DNA of 27,053 nt from Pseudomonadota bacterium (GTDB lineage: Bacteria; Pseudomonadota; Alphaproteobacteria; Rhizobiales; Xanthobacteraceae), in NCBI GenBank assembly GCA_023423415.1, contig JAFAFP010000027.1, positions 1-27,053 on the forward strand. Reading direction: 5' to 3'. The notes under the pieces were generated by a model that was given only the letters and a program-made list of their open reading frames with translations, was not told where the DNA came from and made no database searches. Made by a program: the position numbers and the translations under genes. Below, piece after piece: positions 1 to 8,331 of this stretch (positions are counted from its first letter, which is position 1; each line of letters opens with the position of its first letter).

Positions 1-468
1 CAACGCTGGGATATGCATCGCGTTCTGGTTTTCTCCGGGCTGATGGGACTGCTGTCGTTTGCCGAAAGCCTCGGATTGCTGCTGATCGGATTGGAATGGC
101 TCAGCAACCCCGCGCTCATGTCCGTCATTCCGCTGACTGCCGACAGTCTCAAGACCATGATGTTCCTGCAGCTTGCCGTCGGCGGACATCTGTTGTTGTT
201 CGTTGTCCGTGGCCGCCATTCGGTGTTCTCGCCGCCATATCCAAGCGCGCCGCTTTTTCTAGCCATCGTTGCGACCCAGATCGTCGCGATCCTGATCTGT
301 GGATTCGGCATTCTGGTGCCGAAGCTCCCATGGGCCGCTGTGGCTGGCGTCTGGATTTATTGTCTTGCCTGGATGGTCATCATCGACCTGATCAAGTTGC
401 TCTACATTCGTGCGACGGAAAGCGATGAGGCGCATCTGCGCGGCCTTGCAAAGCCGATCGCAAGCTGA
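1..468 (+). CDS. Plasma-membrane-type proton-pumping P-type ATPase, C-terminal fragment (5' end outside window)
   Basis: The frame is already open at base 1 (QRWD before the first Met at 13), so this is the last ~155 residues of a gene that starts upstream. It has no catalytic P-, N- or A-domain, only the final transmembrane part. Hydrophobic segments lie at about codons 5-34, 48-70, 80-105 and 110-134, matching TM7-TM10 of type IIIA (H+-exporting) P-type ATPases. The RWDMHRVL entry into TM7, GGHLLLFVVRGR at the TM8 end and TQIVAILI in TM9 follow the pattern I know for bacterial and fungal H+-ATPases. The full enzyme would use ATP to pump protons out across the inner membrane. The PPK2 gene begins 22 bp after the stop and is probably co-transcribed. 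The family assignment rests on recall of the C-terminal pattern; a Mg2+ or Ca2+ P-type ATPase is less likely. Confidence 0.82.
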   Translation, partial: QRWDMHRVLVFSGLMGLLSFAESLGLLLIGLEWLSNPALMSVIPLTADSLKTMMFLQLAVGGHLLLFVVRGRHSVFSPPYPSAPLFLAIVATQIVAILICGFGILVPKLPWAAVAGVWIYCLAWMVIIDLIKLLYIRATESDEAHLRGLAKPIAS

Positions 469-490
469 CTGCAATCGATTGGAGATACCT

Positions 491-1348
491 ATGGATTTCA
501 GGAAGAAGCTTCTGGTCCGCCCGGGCAAGAAATTCAGGTTGTCCGATATCGATCCCGATTTTCATGGTTCCATTTCGTCCGCCGACGACGCGGCAAAAAT
601 GCTCGATCACTACAAGGACAAACTCACCGCGATGCAGCGGCTGTTCTATGGCGATCGCAGCCGCGCGCTCCTGATCGTGCTGCAGGGTATTGACGGAGCC
701 GGAAAGGACGGGACCTGCTGGCACGTCATCAGCGCGATGGATCCGCAAGGGGTCAAGGTCCAAGGCTTCAAGCAGCCGACGCCGGAGGAAAAGGACCACG
801 ATTTTCTGTGGCGGGTGCATCCCCATGCGCCGGGAAAGGGCGAGGTCGCTGTCTTTAACCGCTCCCATTATGAGGACGTTCTGGTCGCCCGCGTTCATAA
901 GCTCGTGCCGAAGCACGTGTGGAAGGCGCGCTATGACTTCATCAACGACTGGGAAAAGCTGCTGAGCGAAGAGAACAACACCGCGGTCATAAAATTCTTC
1001 CTCTATATCTCGAAGGATGAGCAATTGGCGCGATTCAAGGAGCGCCTCGACGATCCGCAGCGGCAATGGAAGATCAGCGAGTCCGACTATACCGAGCGGG
1101 ACTATTGGGACAGCTATATCGACGCGTTTCAGGATGCGCTCACGCGTTGCTCGACGAAACACGCGCCCTGGTATGCCATTCCAGCGAACCATAAATGGTT
1201 CCGCAATCTGGCGGTCTCGCAGATCATTGCCGATACGATGGAAGACATGAAGCTAAAGCTGCCCGAGCCGACGGTCGATCTCGACAAGATCAGAAAGCTG
1301 TATCACGAGCAGAACAAGGGCACGTCGAAGAAGGCAGCCGAGGCATAG
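491..1348 (+). CDS. ppk2: Polyphosphate kinase 2 family protein (polyphosphate:nucleotide phosphotransferase)
   Basis: This 285-residue protein belongs to the PPK2 family, P-loop kinases that transfer phosphate between polyphosphate and nucleoside mono- or diphosphates in the cytoplasm. Walker A is GIDGAGKD at residues 66-73. The Walker B region is FNRSHYED at 122-129, and the Arg-rich lid RFKERLDDPQRQWKIS is at 181-196. Length and the VLQGIDGAGKDGT / DPQGV pattern fit the single-domain PPK2-related subfamily. The frame is open back to 410, but ATG 491 is chosen because GGAG sits 6 bp upstream and homologues begin close to the RPGKKFRL segment. It lies between a proton ATPase and an MFS transporter (3 bp gap), suggesting an operon. 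Direction (ATP regeneration or polyP synthesis) and preference for AMP or ADP cannot be read from sequence. Confidence 0.93.
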   Translation: MDFRKKLLVRPGKKFRLSDIDPDFHGSISSADDAAKMLDHYKDKLTAMQRLFYGDRSRALLIVLQGIDGAGKDGTCWHVISAMDPQGVKVQGFKQPTPEEKDHDFLWRVHPHAPGKGEVAVFNRSHYEDVLVARVHKLVPKHVWKARYDFINDWEKLLSEENNTAVIKFFLYISKDEQLARFKERLDDPQRQWKISESDYTERDYWDSYIDAFQDALTRCSTKHAPWYAIPANHKWFRNLAVSQIIADTMEDMKLKLPEPTVDLDKIRKLYHEQNKGTSKKAAEA

Positions 1349-1351
1349 TCC

Positions 1352-2776
1352 ATGCCGGCCCCCTTAGCGCCCCAGCATCCGGCACAGGCTCATCTCGACA
1401 AGCTCGATGCGGCGCCGATGGGGCGCTGGCAATACTTCGTCTGGCTGTTGGCCAGCGGTGGTACGTTGCTGGACGGCTTTTCGATTTTCTCGCTCGGCGT
1501 TGCGATGCCGCTGATCACCAGCAGTTTCGACCTCGGACCACTGATGGTGGGGCTGATCGGGTCGGCGCTGGTTCTCGGCGCGGTGTTCGGTGCGGCATTT
1601 GGCGGCCCTGCGGCAGATCGTTTTGGTCGCAGGCCTGCGCTTCTCGTCGATATGGTGATCCTTGCGGGTGGTGCTCTGCTCAGCGCTCTTGCGAGTGATC
1701 CATTGCTGGTGCTGGCCGGTCAGTTTCTTGTTGGCATTGGGATTGGCATCGACTTCCCGGTCAGCGCTTCCTACGTTTCGGAGACGATGCCCAAGCGCGA
1801 GCGCAGTCGTATGATGGTGGCCACCATCGCGCTGCAATCCGTCGGGATGCTGGCTGGCGCGGCGGTCGCGCTGACAACGCTGCGGCTCAGCGGCAGCTTG
1901 ATGGACTGGCGATGGATTGTCGGCGCAACCGGCGCAGGCGCCGTCGTGTTCCTGCTCTTGCGTCTTTGGTTGCCGGAAAGCCCGCGCTGGCTGCTGGAGC
2001 ACGGGAAGGTGCAAGCGACGGCGCGCGTTGTGTCGAAGCTTACCTCAGTGCCGGTTGCGTCTCCGGCCCATATAAACCTGGTTCAGCGACAGTCAGGCGG
2101 ATATGCGGTGTTGTTTTCGAGCGCCTACCGCAAGAGAAGCTTGCTGGTATCGGTGCCGTGGTTCCTGATGGATATCGCCACGTATGGTGTCGGTCTTTTC
2201 ACGCCGGTCATTCTGGCCGCCATTCATCTGCCGTCGCATGCGAGCGGGCCACTTGCAGCCAATTTCGTGGCCGCCGAGGGCAGTGCTGCGATCGACCTGT
2301 TTCTTCTCATAGGATTTTTGATCGGGCTCTGGGCCGTGCCGCGTTTTGGCCGAATCCACATGCAGATCGCGGGCTTTGCCGGCATGTCGGTTGGCATGCT
2401 GATTTTGCTGTTCGCCGTGCTGGGCGGCGGCGAAGCCGCGCATATTGCGCTCGTCTTTGCCGGCTTCATCCTGTTCAATCTCGCCATGAACGCAGGCCCG
2501 AATGCGACCACCTTCACCCTTGCGCCCGAGTTATTTCCAACCGGCGTCCGTGCCTCGGCCAGCGGCTTTGCTGCAGCCACGGCAAAGATCGGTGCAACCC
2601 TTGGCATCTTCATGTTACCGCAGATAAAAGAATTGACGGGTGTAGCCGGCGTGCTCGCCCTTATGGCTGTGGTCAGTGCGCTTGGCGCTGTGATGACCGC
2701 GATGTTGGCCGCCGGAATCCGGGACATTCCGGAGGGGCGGGGTCTTGAGGAAGTCTCGCAGGCTCATCACGCATGA
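1352..2776 (+). CDS. MFS transporter, sugar-porter / metabolite:H+ symporter type
   Basis: The product is 474 residues with about 12 hydrophobic segments, an inner-membrane secondary transporter of the major facilitator superfamily. Sugar-porter signatures are clear: GGPAADRFGRRP in the TM2-TM3 loop (84-95), DFPVSASYVSE in TM4 (134-144), PESPRWLLEHGK after TM6 (208-219), and PELFPTGVRASASG in the C-terminal half (392-405). These resemble sugar, inositol and aromatic-acid/metabolite:H+ symporters, so the substrate is open. The ATG at 1352 lies 3 bp after the PPK2 stop, with a GAGG motif inside the end of that gene, and the stop overlaps the next start (ATGA at 2773). Translational coupling with both neighbours is likely. 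The N-terminal ~25 residues are cytoplasmic. Confidence 0.9.
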   Translation: MPAPLAPQHPAQAHLDKLDAAPMGRWQYFVWLLASGGTLLDGFSIFSLGVAMPLITSSFDLGPLMVGLIGSALVLGAVFGAAFGGPAADRFGRRPALLVDMVILAGGALLSALASDPLLVLAGQFLVGIGIGIDFPVSASYVSETMPKRERSRMMVATIALQSVGMLAGAAVALTTLRLSGSLMDWRWIVGATGAGAVVFLLLRLWLPESPRWLLEHGKVQATARVVSKLTSVPVASPAHINLVQRQSGGYAVLFSSAYRKRSLLVSVPWFLMDIATYGVGLFTPVILAAIHLPSHASGPLAANFVAAEGSAAIDLFLLIGFLIGLWAVPRFGRIHMQIAGFAGMSVGMLILLFAVLGGGEAAHIALVFAGFILFNLAMNAGPNATTFTLAPELFPTGVRASASGFAAATAKIGATLGIFMLPQIKELTGVAGVLALMAVVSALGAVMTAMLAAGIRDIPEGRGLEEVSQAHHA

Positions 2777-3582
2777 GGAAGACAGTTGTCATGACCGGCG
2801 CCTCGAGCGGCATCGGTGAAGCGCTGGCGCTGCGCTATGCGCGTGATGGCGCACGGCTCGGACTATTGGGACGGAACGCGGATCGGCTTGCGGCCGTGGC
2901 CGAGAAATGTCGCGTTCTCGGCGCGGAGGTTCATGCCGCCGGAATCGATGTCGTTGATCGCGAGGAGATGGCGGCCTGGTTGCAGGACTTTGATCGGGCC
3001 CATCCGGTCGATGTCCTCATCGCCAGCGCCGGTGTCTCAGGAGGTCTTGAGCCAGGCCAGAGCATCGAGGATGCCGAGACCAGCCGGCATCTGATTGAAA
3101 CCAATCTCCTCGGCGTGCTGAACACGGTGCATCCACTGCAGTCCGCAATGGTGCAGCGGCGAGCAGGCCACATCGTCATTCTCAGTTCGGTGGCCGGATT
3201 TCTCCCGCTGCCGCCGATGCCGAGCTACAGCGCCAGCAAGTCGGCCGTGCTGAGCTACGGGCTTGCGCTCCGGGCGGGATTGCGGGCGCAGGGCGTGCGG
3301 GTGAGTGTGGTGTGCCCGGGCTATGTAGCGGGGCCGATGACGGATCAGATTCGGGGCGCGACACCTTTTCTCATAACCGCCAGCCATGCGGCCGAACGGA
3401 TTTACGAGGGCGTTGCGCGCAATCGCGCCGTCATCGCGTTTCCCTGGTTATTTGCCACCTTCCTGAGGCTGCTCGGCATTTTGCCGGATGCGATCCGCAG
3501 CCGGGCTGTATCGCTCAATCAATTCCGCGTCTCCAGGCGGAAACAATCTGTCGTTGACACCGTACGCCGGACCGAGTGTTGA
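2773..3582 (+). CDS. Short-chain dehydrogenase/reductase (SDR), NAD(P)-dependent
   Basis: This is a 269-residue classical SDR. The Rossmann nucleotide-binding motif TGASSGIG is at residues 8-15. The catalytic tetrad is visible as N111, S139, Y152 and K156, the last two in YSASK. The structural NAG motif is SAG here (85-87), a change of one residue outside the tetrad. The basic LLGRNADR after beta-2 (about 31-38) suggests NADP(H) preference, as an inference. The C-terminal ~45 residues contain a hydrophobic stretch (IAFPWLFATFLRLLGIL), possibly a membrane-associating helix. The start overlaps the MFS stop by 4 bp (ATGA). The PhyH-type gene follows after 37 bp. Substrate unknown; the neighbouring dioxygenase and glycosyltransferase suggest lipid or surface-glycan modification. 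Confidence 0.9.
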   Translation: MRKTVVMTGASSGIGEALALRYARDGARLGLLGRNADRLAAVAEKCRVLGAEVHAAGIDVVDREEMAAWLQDFDRAHPVDVLIASAGVSGGLEPGQSIEDAETSRHLIETNLLGVLNTVHPLQSAMVQRRAGHIVILSSVAGFLPLPPMPSYSASKSAVLSYGLALRAGLRAQGVRVSVVCPGYVAGPMTDQIRGATPFLITASHAAERIYEGVARNRAVIAFPWLFATFLRLLGILPDAIRSRAVSLNQFRVSRRKQSVVDTVRRTEC

Positions 3583-3619
3583 TAGCCGCGCGCCACCTTG
3601 CGCTTGGGGGACTATTGGC

Positions 3620-4657
3620 ATGCCGCTTCGCGCCGGTCTTGTAACGGCCGTGAAGGCTCCGCTCTGGGGCCTGTCAGTGTTTACGGGCGCCAAATCCTTT
3701 GTCGGCAATCCGGTGATTGGCAGCGAACGTCTTAATCGCTTGGGCCTGCACGAAGCGCGGATGCGGATGGCCGAGCGGATGGCGCGACGCCGGCGGCGAA
3801 CATTGGCGCGCGCCGTGAGTGAAGACGATCGTCGGGCATTCGACCGCGACGGCTTCGTTGTGAAGAGCGACTTTCTCCCATCTGCCGACTTCGAGCGCCT
3901 GCGTGCGGAAATCCTGGATCATGATTGGGATACGCGCGAGATGCGGCAGGGGCATACTGTCACCCGGCGCGTTTTTCTCGACCAAGCCGTGATGCACAAC
4001 ACTAAGCCGGCTCTGGCAGCTTTCATGGAAAGCTCCGATCTTGCTTCGCTTATTCGCTATGTCGGCGGTACGGGCGGCGCGCCGGTGATGTCGATCCAGA
4101 GCATCCTGGCCAATCAGGGTGTCGGCGCTGACGATCCGCAATGCGCGATCCATTCCGATACGTTTCATTCGACATCGAAGGCGTGGTTCTTCCTGCATGA
4201 CGTTGGGCCGGACGACGGGCCTTTCTTCTATGTACCGGGCTCGCACAAGCTGACGCCGCAACGCCTCGCCTGGGAGCGGGAACAGAGCATCGCCGCCAGT
4301 CGCCACGACATGCGCGATCATGCGGAAGGCTCGTTCCGGATCACACGGGATGACCTGAAGGCCTTCGGCCTGCCGCCGCCGCGACCTGTCACCGTGAAAG
4401 CCAACACGCTCGTCGTCGCCGATACATTCGGCTTTCATGGTCGTACGCCGAGCACACGCGCGACCCAACGGGTCGAGCTCTATTCGACGCTCCGCCGCAA
4501 TCCGTTCCTGCCCTGGACGGGTCTTGATCCGCTCGGATTGCCGGTGGTGAAAAACCGCATGGGCTCGCTCCTGACAATGCTGGACCGGACCGGCATCGCG
4601 CCGATGCCATGGAAGTCGGTCGGCCGTCTGCGCCTCGACGCTCCGCCGCAGATCTAG
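3620..4657 (+). CDS. Phytanoyl-CoA dioxygenase (PhyH)-like Fe(II)/2-oxoglutarate oxygenase
   Basis: The product is 345 residues. The double-stranded beta-helix iron triad is recognisable as H178 and D180 in IHSDTFHS and the distal H273 in GFHGRTPS; R284, 11 residues after the distal His, is the likely 2-oxoglutarate-binding Arg. The AWFFLHDVGPDDGPFFYVPGSHK region (188-210) is the typical PhyH core around the first iron ligands. Such enzymes hydroxylate lipids, sugars or small molecules in the cytoplasm. An N-terminal ~60-residue segment includes a weakly hydrophobic stretch and a basic run (RRRRR at 56-60). The frame is open back to 3488, overlapping the SDR, but ATG 3620 is preferred because GGGGG lies about 9 bp upstream. 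The substrate is not predictable. Confidence 0.85.
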   Translation: MPLRAGLVTAVKAPLWGLSVFTGAKSFVGNPVIGSERLNRLGLHEARMRMAERMARRRRRTLARAVSEDDRRAFDRDGFVVKSDFLPSADFERLRAEILDHDWDTREMRQGHTVTRRVFLDQAVMHNTKPALAAFMESSDLASLIRYVGGTGGAPVMSIQSILANQGVGADDPQCAIHSDTFHSTSKAWFFLHDVGPDDGPFFYVPGSHKLTPQRLAWEREQSIAASRHDMRDHAEGSFRITRDDLKAFGLPPPRPVTVKANTLVVADTFGFHGRTPSTRATQRVELYSTLRRNPFLPWTGLDPLGLPVVKNRMGSLLTMLDRTGIAPMPWKSVGRLRLDAPPQI

Positions 4658-4674
4658 ATCAGGCATTTTCGTCC

Positions 4675-5988
4675 GTGGTGCTATTCGTCGATATCTCTCG
4701 GCTGGTCGAAAACCTGCATCTTGAAACGCCGACCGGAATCGACCGGGTCGAGATGGCCTATGCGCGGCATTTCCTTGCGCGCGCCGAAAATGACGATGTG
4801 CGCTTTGTTGTCACCTGGCCGCACTTTTCCGGGGTGCTGACCGCGGCAGACATCAAGCCGCTGATCGAGGAAGCCGCCACGCGTTGGGCCGCCGGTGAAG
4901 CGGCGCGCAAGGACGGCAGTTTCGATGCCCTGCAAGCGGCGCTGAAGCAGCCAATCGATACCGCGCGCGAGCGGCCGCAGCGGATCGGCAAACCTGACGA
5001 CAAACGGCGGGTTTCGGATTGGAGCCGCATGGCTTCGATCTGGATGCGCAGCGCGGCGCGCCCCTTGAACACGCGCTCCGTTGCCGAGCTGCGTAACAAG
5101 CGCAGTTGCTATATCCACGTCTCGCAATTCCGGCTCAATCGTCCAGAGCGTTTTGCGTGGCTCACGGACCCGGCGATATCAAGCATCTTCATGCTGCATG
5201 ATCTGATTCCGATCAGTCATCCGGAATATTGCCGGCCGGGCGAAGCGATCCGTCATCGCGCGCGTGTTGATACAATGATCCAGCATGCGAGCGCCATCGT
5301 TACGGTTTCGGAGGCCACCCGTCTGTCGCTTGAGAGCTACCTGGCCACCCGGAAAAATCCTGTTCCGCCCTGTGACGTCGTGCCGTTGGGATTGGCTCCC
5401 GCCTTCATCGACCATCTCGACATTCAGCCATTGCAGACTGACATTCCCTATTTCGTCGTGGTCGGCACGATCGAGCCGCGCAAGAATTTGCTCCACCTGC
5501 TCACTGTCTGGCATCGATGGACGCAGGAGGGAGCGCATCCCCGCGCACGACTTGTGATCGTTGGCAGACGCGGGTGGGAGAATGAAAACATCCTTGAGAT
5601 TCTCGATCGCAGCCGCGGGCTTGCGCCGAGCGTCATTGAGGCGGCATCGCTTGGCGATGCCGGTATGGTGGCTCTTTTGAAAGGCGCGGTCGCTCTGCTC
5701 GCTCCGTCATTTGTGGAGGGCTATGGATTACCGATCGCCGAAGCGTTGGCGCTCGGAACACCTGTCATAGCTTCAGATACCGATGCGCATCGCGAGGCTG
5801 GCGGAGCGTTCGCGGAATACCTCGACCCGCTTGATGGTCCCGCATGGATGCAGGCGTTTGACGATTATTGCTCGTCAGGCTCCGAGCGAGGACAGAGGCA
5901 GCGAGAAATTGTGCAGGGTTACGAACCAACGGTCTGGAACAATCATTTTCTGAAAATCGATAAAATCATTGAAGAGATCATGAATTAA
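4675..5988 (+). CDS. Glycosyltransferase family 4 (GT-B fold)
   Basis: From GTG 4675 the product is 437 residues. It contains LHDLIPISHPEY (about 174-185), VGTIEPRKN at the start of the C-terminal Rossmann domain (about 263-271), and PSFVEGYGLPIAEALALGTP (about 344-363), the EX7E-type nucleotide-sugar site of retaining GT4 enzymes. The N-terminus LFVDISRL...PTGIDRVEMAYARHFL matches a subset of polysaccharide mannosyl/glucosyl-type transferases. An ATG at 4609 in the same frame adds 22 residues but overlaps the PhyH gene by 49 bp, has no Shine-Dalgarno and lies outside the conserved domain. GTG 4675 or 4678 is therefore preferred, though AGG at 4661-4663 is only a weak ribosome site. It probably transfers a sugar to a lipid- or glycan-linked acceptor at the inner face of the membrane. 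Confidence 0.82.
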   Translation: MVLFVDISRLVENLHLETPTGIDRVEMAYARHFLARAENDDVRFVVTWPHFSGVLTAADIKPLIEEAATRWAAGEAARKDGSFDALQAALKQPIDTARERPQRIGKPDDKRRVSDWSRMASIWMRSAARPLNTRSVAELRNKRSCYIHVSQFRLNRPERFAWLTDPAISSIFMLHDLIPISHPEYCRPGEAIRHRARVDTMIQHASAIVTVSEATRLSLESYLATRKNPVPPCDVVPLGLAPAFIDHLDIQPLQTDIPYFVVVGTIEPRKNLLHLLTVWHRWTQEGAHPRARLVIVGRRGWENENILEILDRSRGLAPSVIEAASLGDAGMVALLKGAVALLAPSFVEGYGLPIAEALALGTPVIASDTDAHREAGGAFAEYLDPLDGPAWMQAFDDYCSSGSERGQRQREIVQGYEPTVWNNHFLKIDKIIEEIMN

Positions 5989-6071
5989 AGCGTGAACTCT
6001 CGTCCTGCAAAAGCATGGAACGCCTCGCTGGTTCATCGATTGTCGAGCGTAGACACAAAAGGAGAGTGCCT

Positions 6072-6383
6072 ATGCAGCGGCGATATCTTGCCACAATCGT
6101 GACAGCATCGATGCTGGTTTCCGGCCAGAGCTTTGCTCAGGTGATCACGCTTGAGCCGGAGCAGCGGACGGTCATTCGTGAGTATGTGGAGCGCGAAAGC
6201 GTTCCCGTTGTTGAGATAGACCGGGATCTCACAGTTGGGCAGTCGGTTCCGGAGGAGGTCGAGTTATCGGTCGTACCACAACGATGGGGACCGGGAATGA
6301 GTAACTACCGATACATTTACACCGACGATCGTGTGTATCTGATCGAGCCGTCCTCGCGGCGCATTATTCAAGTCATCGACTGA
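6072..6383 (+). CDS. Small secreted DUF1236-family protein
   Basis: This 103-residue protein has a typical Sec signal peptide: basic MQRRY, a hydrophobic core, and a likely cleavage after SFA at residues 20-22. The mature part (LEPEQRTVIREYV, VEIDRDLTVGQSVPEEVEL, YRYIYTDDRVYLIEPSSRRIIQVI) matches DUF1236, a small domain common in secreted proteins of Bradyrhizobiaceae. Its function is not known. The frame opens at 6015, but ATG 6072 is chosen because AAAAGGAG lies 7 bp upstream and it begins directly with the signal peptide. It stands alone between the glycosyltransferase and a terminator. The periplasmic location is inferred from the signal peptide. Confidence 0.85.
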   Translation: MQRRYLATIVTASMLVSGQSFAQVITLEPEQRTVIREYVERESVPVVEIDRDLTVGQSVPEEVELSVVPQRWGPGMSNYRYIYTDDRVYLIEPSSRRIIQVID

Positions 6384-6401
6384 TTGTCATGACATGCAGT
6401 C

Positions 6402-6429
6402 AAAAGGCCGAGGAATGCCCCGGCCTTTT
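6402..6429. terminator. Bidirectional intrinsic terminator between DUF1236 gene and cysNC
   Basis: A perfect 9-bp inverted repeat AAAAGGCCG / CGGCCTTTT encloses a 10-nt loop (6411-6420). The U-tract is formed by the arm ends on either strand, so it can stop transcription both from the plus-strand DUF1236 gene and from the convergent minus-strand cysNC gene, whose stop is at 6466. Confidence 0.8.
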
Positions 6430-6465
6430 GCTGTCTTCGGACCTGGCGGTTGGAGCACCAATTGC

Positions 6466-8331
6466 TCACCGCGCGATAACACCTATCTTCGCCAGTTCGG
6501 CGATCACCTGTTCGGCCATGTCGTCGGGCGTGCCGGTTTCCGTGCGCAGATGGACTTCCGGATGCTCCGGCGGCTCGTAGGGTGAATCGATGCCAGTCAC
6601 ATGGAAAGCCTTGCCGGCGCGCGCTTTCGCATACAATCCTTTCGGATCGCGCGCCTCGCAGATCGCCAGTGGTGTATCAACGAACACCTCGATGAACTCG
6701 CCGTCATCCTGACGCTCGCGCACCGAGCGACGCTCATTGCGGAACGGTGAGACGAAGGCGCAGAGCACCACCAATCCGGCATCGACCATGAGACGGCCGA
6801 CCTCGCCAGCGCGCCGTACGTTCTCGACGCGGTCTGCTTCGGTGAAGCCGAGATCGCGATTGAGGCCGAGACGGAGATTGTCGCCATCCAACGCGTAGGT
6901 GTGAATGCCGCGCCGGCTCAGCTTCTGCTCGACAAGATTGAGGACGGTGGATTTGCCTGCGCTTGGAAGGCCGGTGAACCACACCATCGCCGCGCGCTGT
7001 CCCTTCATCTTGGCGCGATAGGTCTTGTCGATCTCGTAGCTCTGCCTGACGAGATTGCTCGCGCGATAGAGCGGGAAATCGACCATGCCGGCACCGGCGG
7101 TCGCGCCGGTCTGCCGATCGATCAGAATGAAGGCTCCGGTTTCGCGGTTCTTCGCATAGGGATCGAACGCGATCGCCTCGGTGGTGGCGAGATTGCAAAA
7201 CCCGATGTCGTTGATCGCAAGCGTCGATACAGCGGCATGCTCGCCGGTTTCGATGTCGGTTCCATATTTCAGCGCGGTGATGGTGGCCGCAACAGAATGC
7301 GTACCGATCCGCAAGGAATAGGTGCGCCCCGGCAGCATCGGATTGTCGTTCAGCCACACCACATGTGCAGCAAACTGGTCCGCCACTTCCGGTACGGCGT
7401 CAGCCGGCGCGAAAATATCACCACGGCTGACATCGACCTGATCGGCCAGTTCGATCGTTGCGGCCTGACCGGCCTCGATGCTGTCGATTTCGGACGGATA
7501 GGCATAGATACGGCTGATGATGGATTTGCGACCGGAGCGCGCCACGACGATCTCATCGCCCGTCTTAAACGCGCCAGAGGACGCATACCCTGCATAGCCG
7601 CGACCGCCGGTATCGGTCCGCATCACAGATTGCACATGGAAGCGAGCGGATTCCGCGCGCTGATGCGTTGAGATCGGCACGGTTTCCAGGTGCTGAAGCA
7701 CCGTTGGCCCCTTGTACCAGGGCATCCGTTCGCTTGGCCGGACGATATTGTCGCCATCCCGCGCGACGATCGGAATGGCTTCCACATGATCGAAGGAAAG
7801 CTGCGATACGAACTTTCGGAAATCCTCGACGATCGCCGCGAAATGCGCTTCCGCGCAATCGATCAGATCCATCTTGTTCACCGCGAGCAGGATCCGGCGA
7901 ATGCCGAGCAGCGACAGGATGCGGCTATGTCGTAATGTCTGTTTGGTGAGGCCGGCTTTGGCGTCAACCAGCAGCATGGCGAATTCGGCATTCGAGGCGC
8001 CGGTCACCATGTTGCGGGTATACTGTTCATGTCCCGGCGTATCGGCGACGATGAAAGCGCGCTTCGGCGTACCGAAATAGCGATACGCGACATCGATGGT
8101 GATGCCTTGCTCGCGTTCAGCTTCGAGACCGTCGAGGAGCAGCGCGTAGTCGAGGTTATCGCCCGTGGTTCCGAACTTCTTCGACAAGTTGACCAGATTG
8201 GCCATCTGGTCGTCCGGGATCGAGCCGGTTTCGGCCATCAGGCGACCGATCAGAGTGGATTTGCCGTCATCGACAGCGCCGCAGGCAAGAAAACGGAGAT
8301 GATCCCGTTCGCGATGGGTAGGGGCGTGCAT
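6466..8331 (-). CDS. cysNC: Bifunctional sulfate adenylyltransferase large subunit / adenylylsulfate kinase (CysN-CysC fusion)
   Basis: The 621-residue product fuses two enzymes of sulfate activation in the cytoplasm. Residues ~1-435 are CysN, an EF-Tu-like GTPase: P-loop GAVDDGKST (18-26), DTPGH (97-101) and NKMD (152-155). It drives APS formation by CysD. Residues ~446-621 are APS kinase: P-loop GLPSAGKS (454-461) and DGDNLR (482-487), giving PAPS. The same architecture occurs in rhizobial NodQ. The start ATG shares one base with the cysD stop (TGATG), so the two are translationally coupled. No nod gene is nearby; the PAPS could serve cysteine synthesis or sulfation, and assimilation is the default reading. 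Confidence 0.95.
   Translation of the reverse strand: MHAPTHRERDHLRFLACGAVDDGKSTLIGRLMAETGSIPDDQMANLVNLSKKFGTTGDNLDYALLLDGLEAEREQGITIDVAYRYFGTPKRAFIVADTPGHEQYTRNMVTGASNAEFAMLLVDAKAGLTKQTLRHSRILSLLGIRRILLAVNKMDLIDCAEAHFAAIVEDFRKFVSQLSFDHVEAIPIVARDGDNIVRPSERMPWYKGPTVLQHLETVPISTHQRAESARFHVQSVMRTDTGGRGYAGYASSGAFKTGDEIVVARSGRKSIISRIYAYPSEIDSIEAGQAATIELADQVDVSRGDIFAPADAVPEVADQFAAHVVWLNDNPMLPGRTYSLRIGTHSVAATITALKYGTDIETGEHAAVSTLAINDIGFCNLATTEAIAFDPYAKNRETGAFILIDRQTGATAGAGMVDFPLYRASNLVRQSYEIDKTYRAKMKGQRAAMVWFTGLPSAGKSTVLNLVEQKLSRRGIHTYALDGDNLRLGLNRDLGFTEADRVENVRRAGEVGRLMVDAGLVVLCAFVSPFRNERRSVRERQDDGEFIEVFVDTPLAICEARDPKGLYAKARAGKAFHVTGIDSPYEPPEHPEVHLRTETGTPDDMAEQVIAELAKIGVIAR

Noticed and set aside
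392..1192. 266-codon minus-strand frame opposite ppk2
   Set aside because: It covers the PPK2 motifs on the other strand and shows no domain of its own.
3674..4666. 330-codon minus-strand frame opposite the PhyH gene
   Set aside because: It is antisense to the iron-ligand motifs of a conserved enzyme and shows Arg-rich shadow composition.
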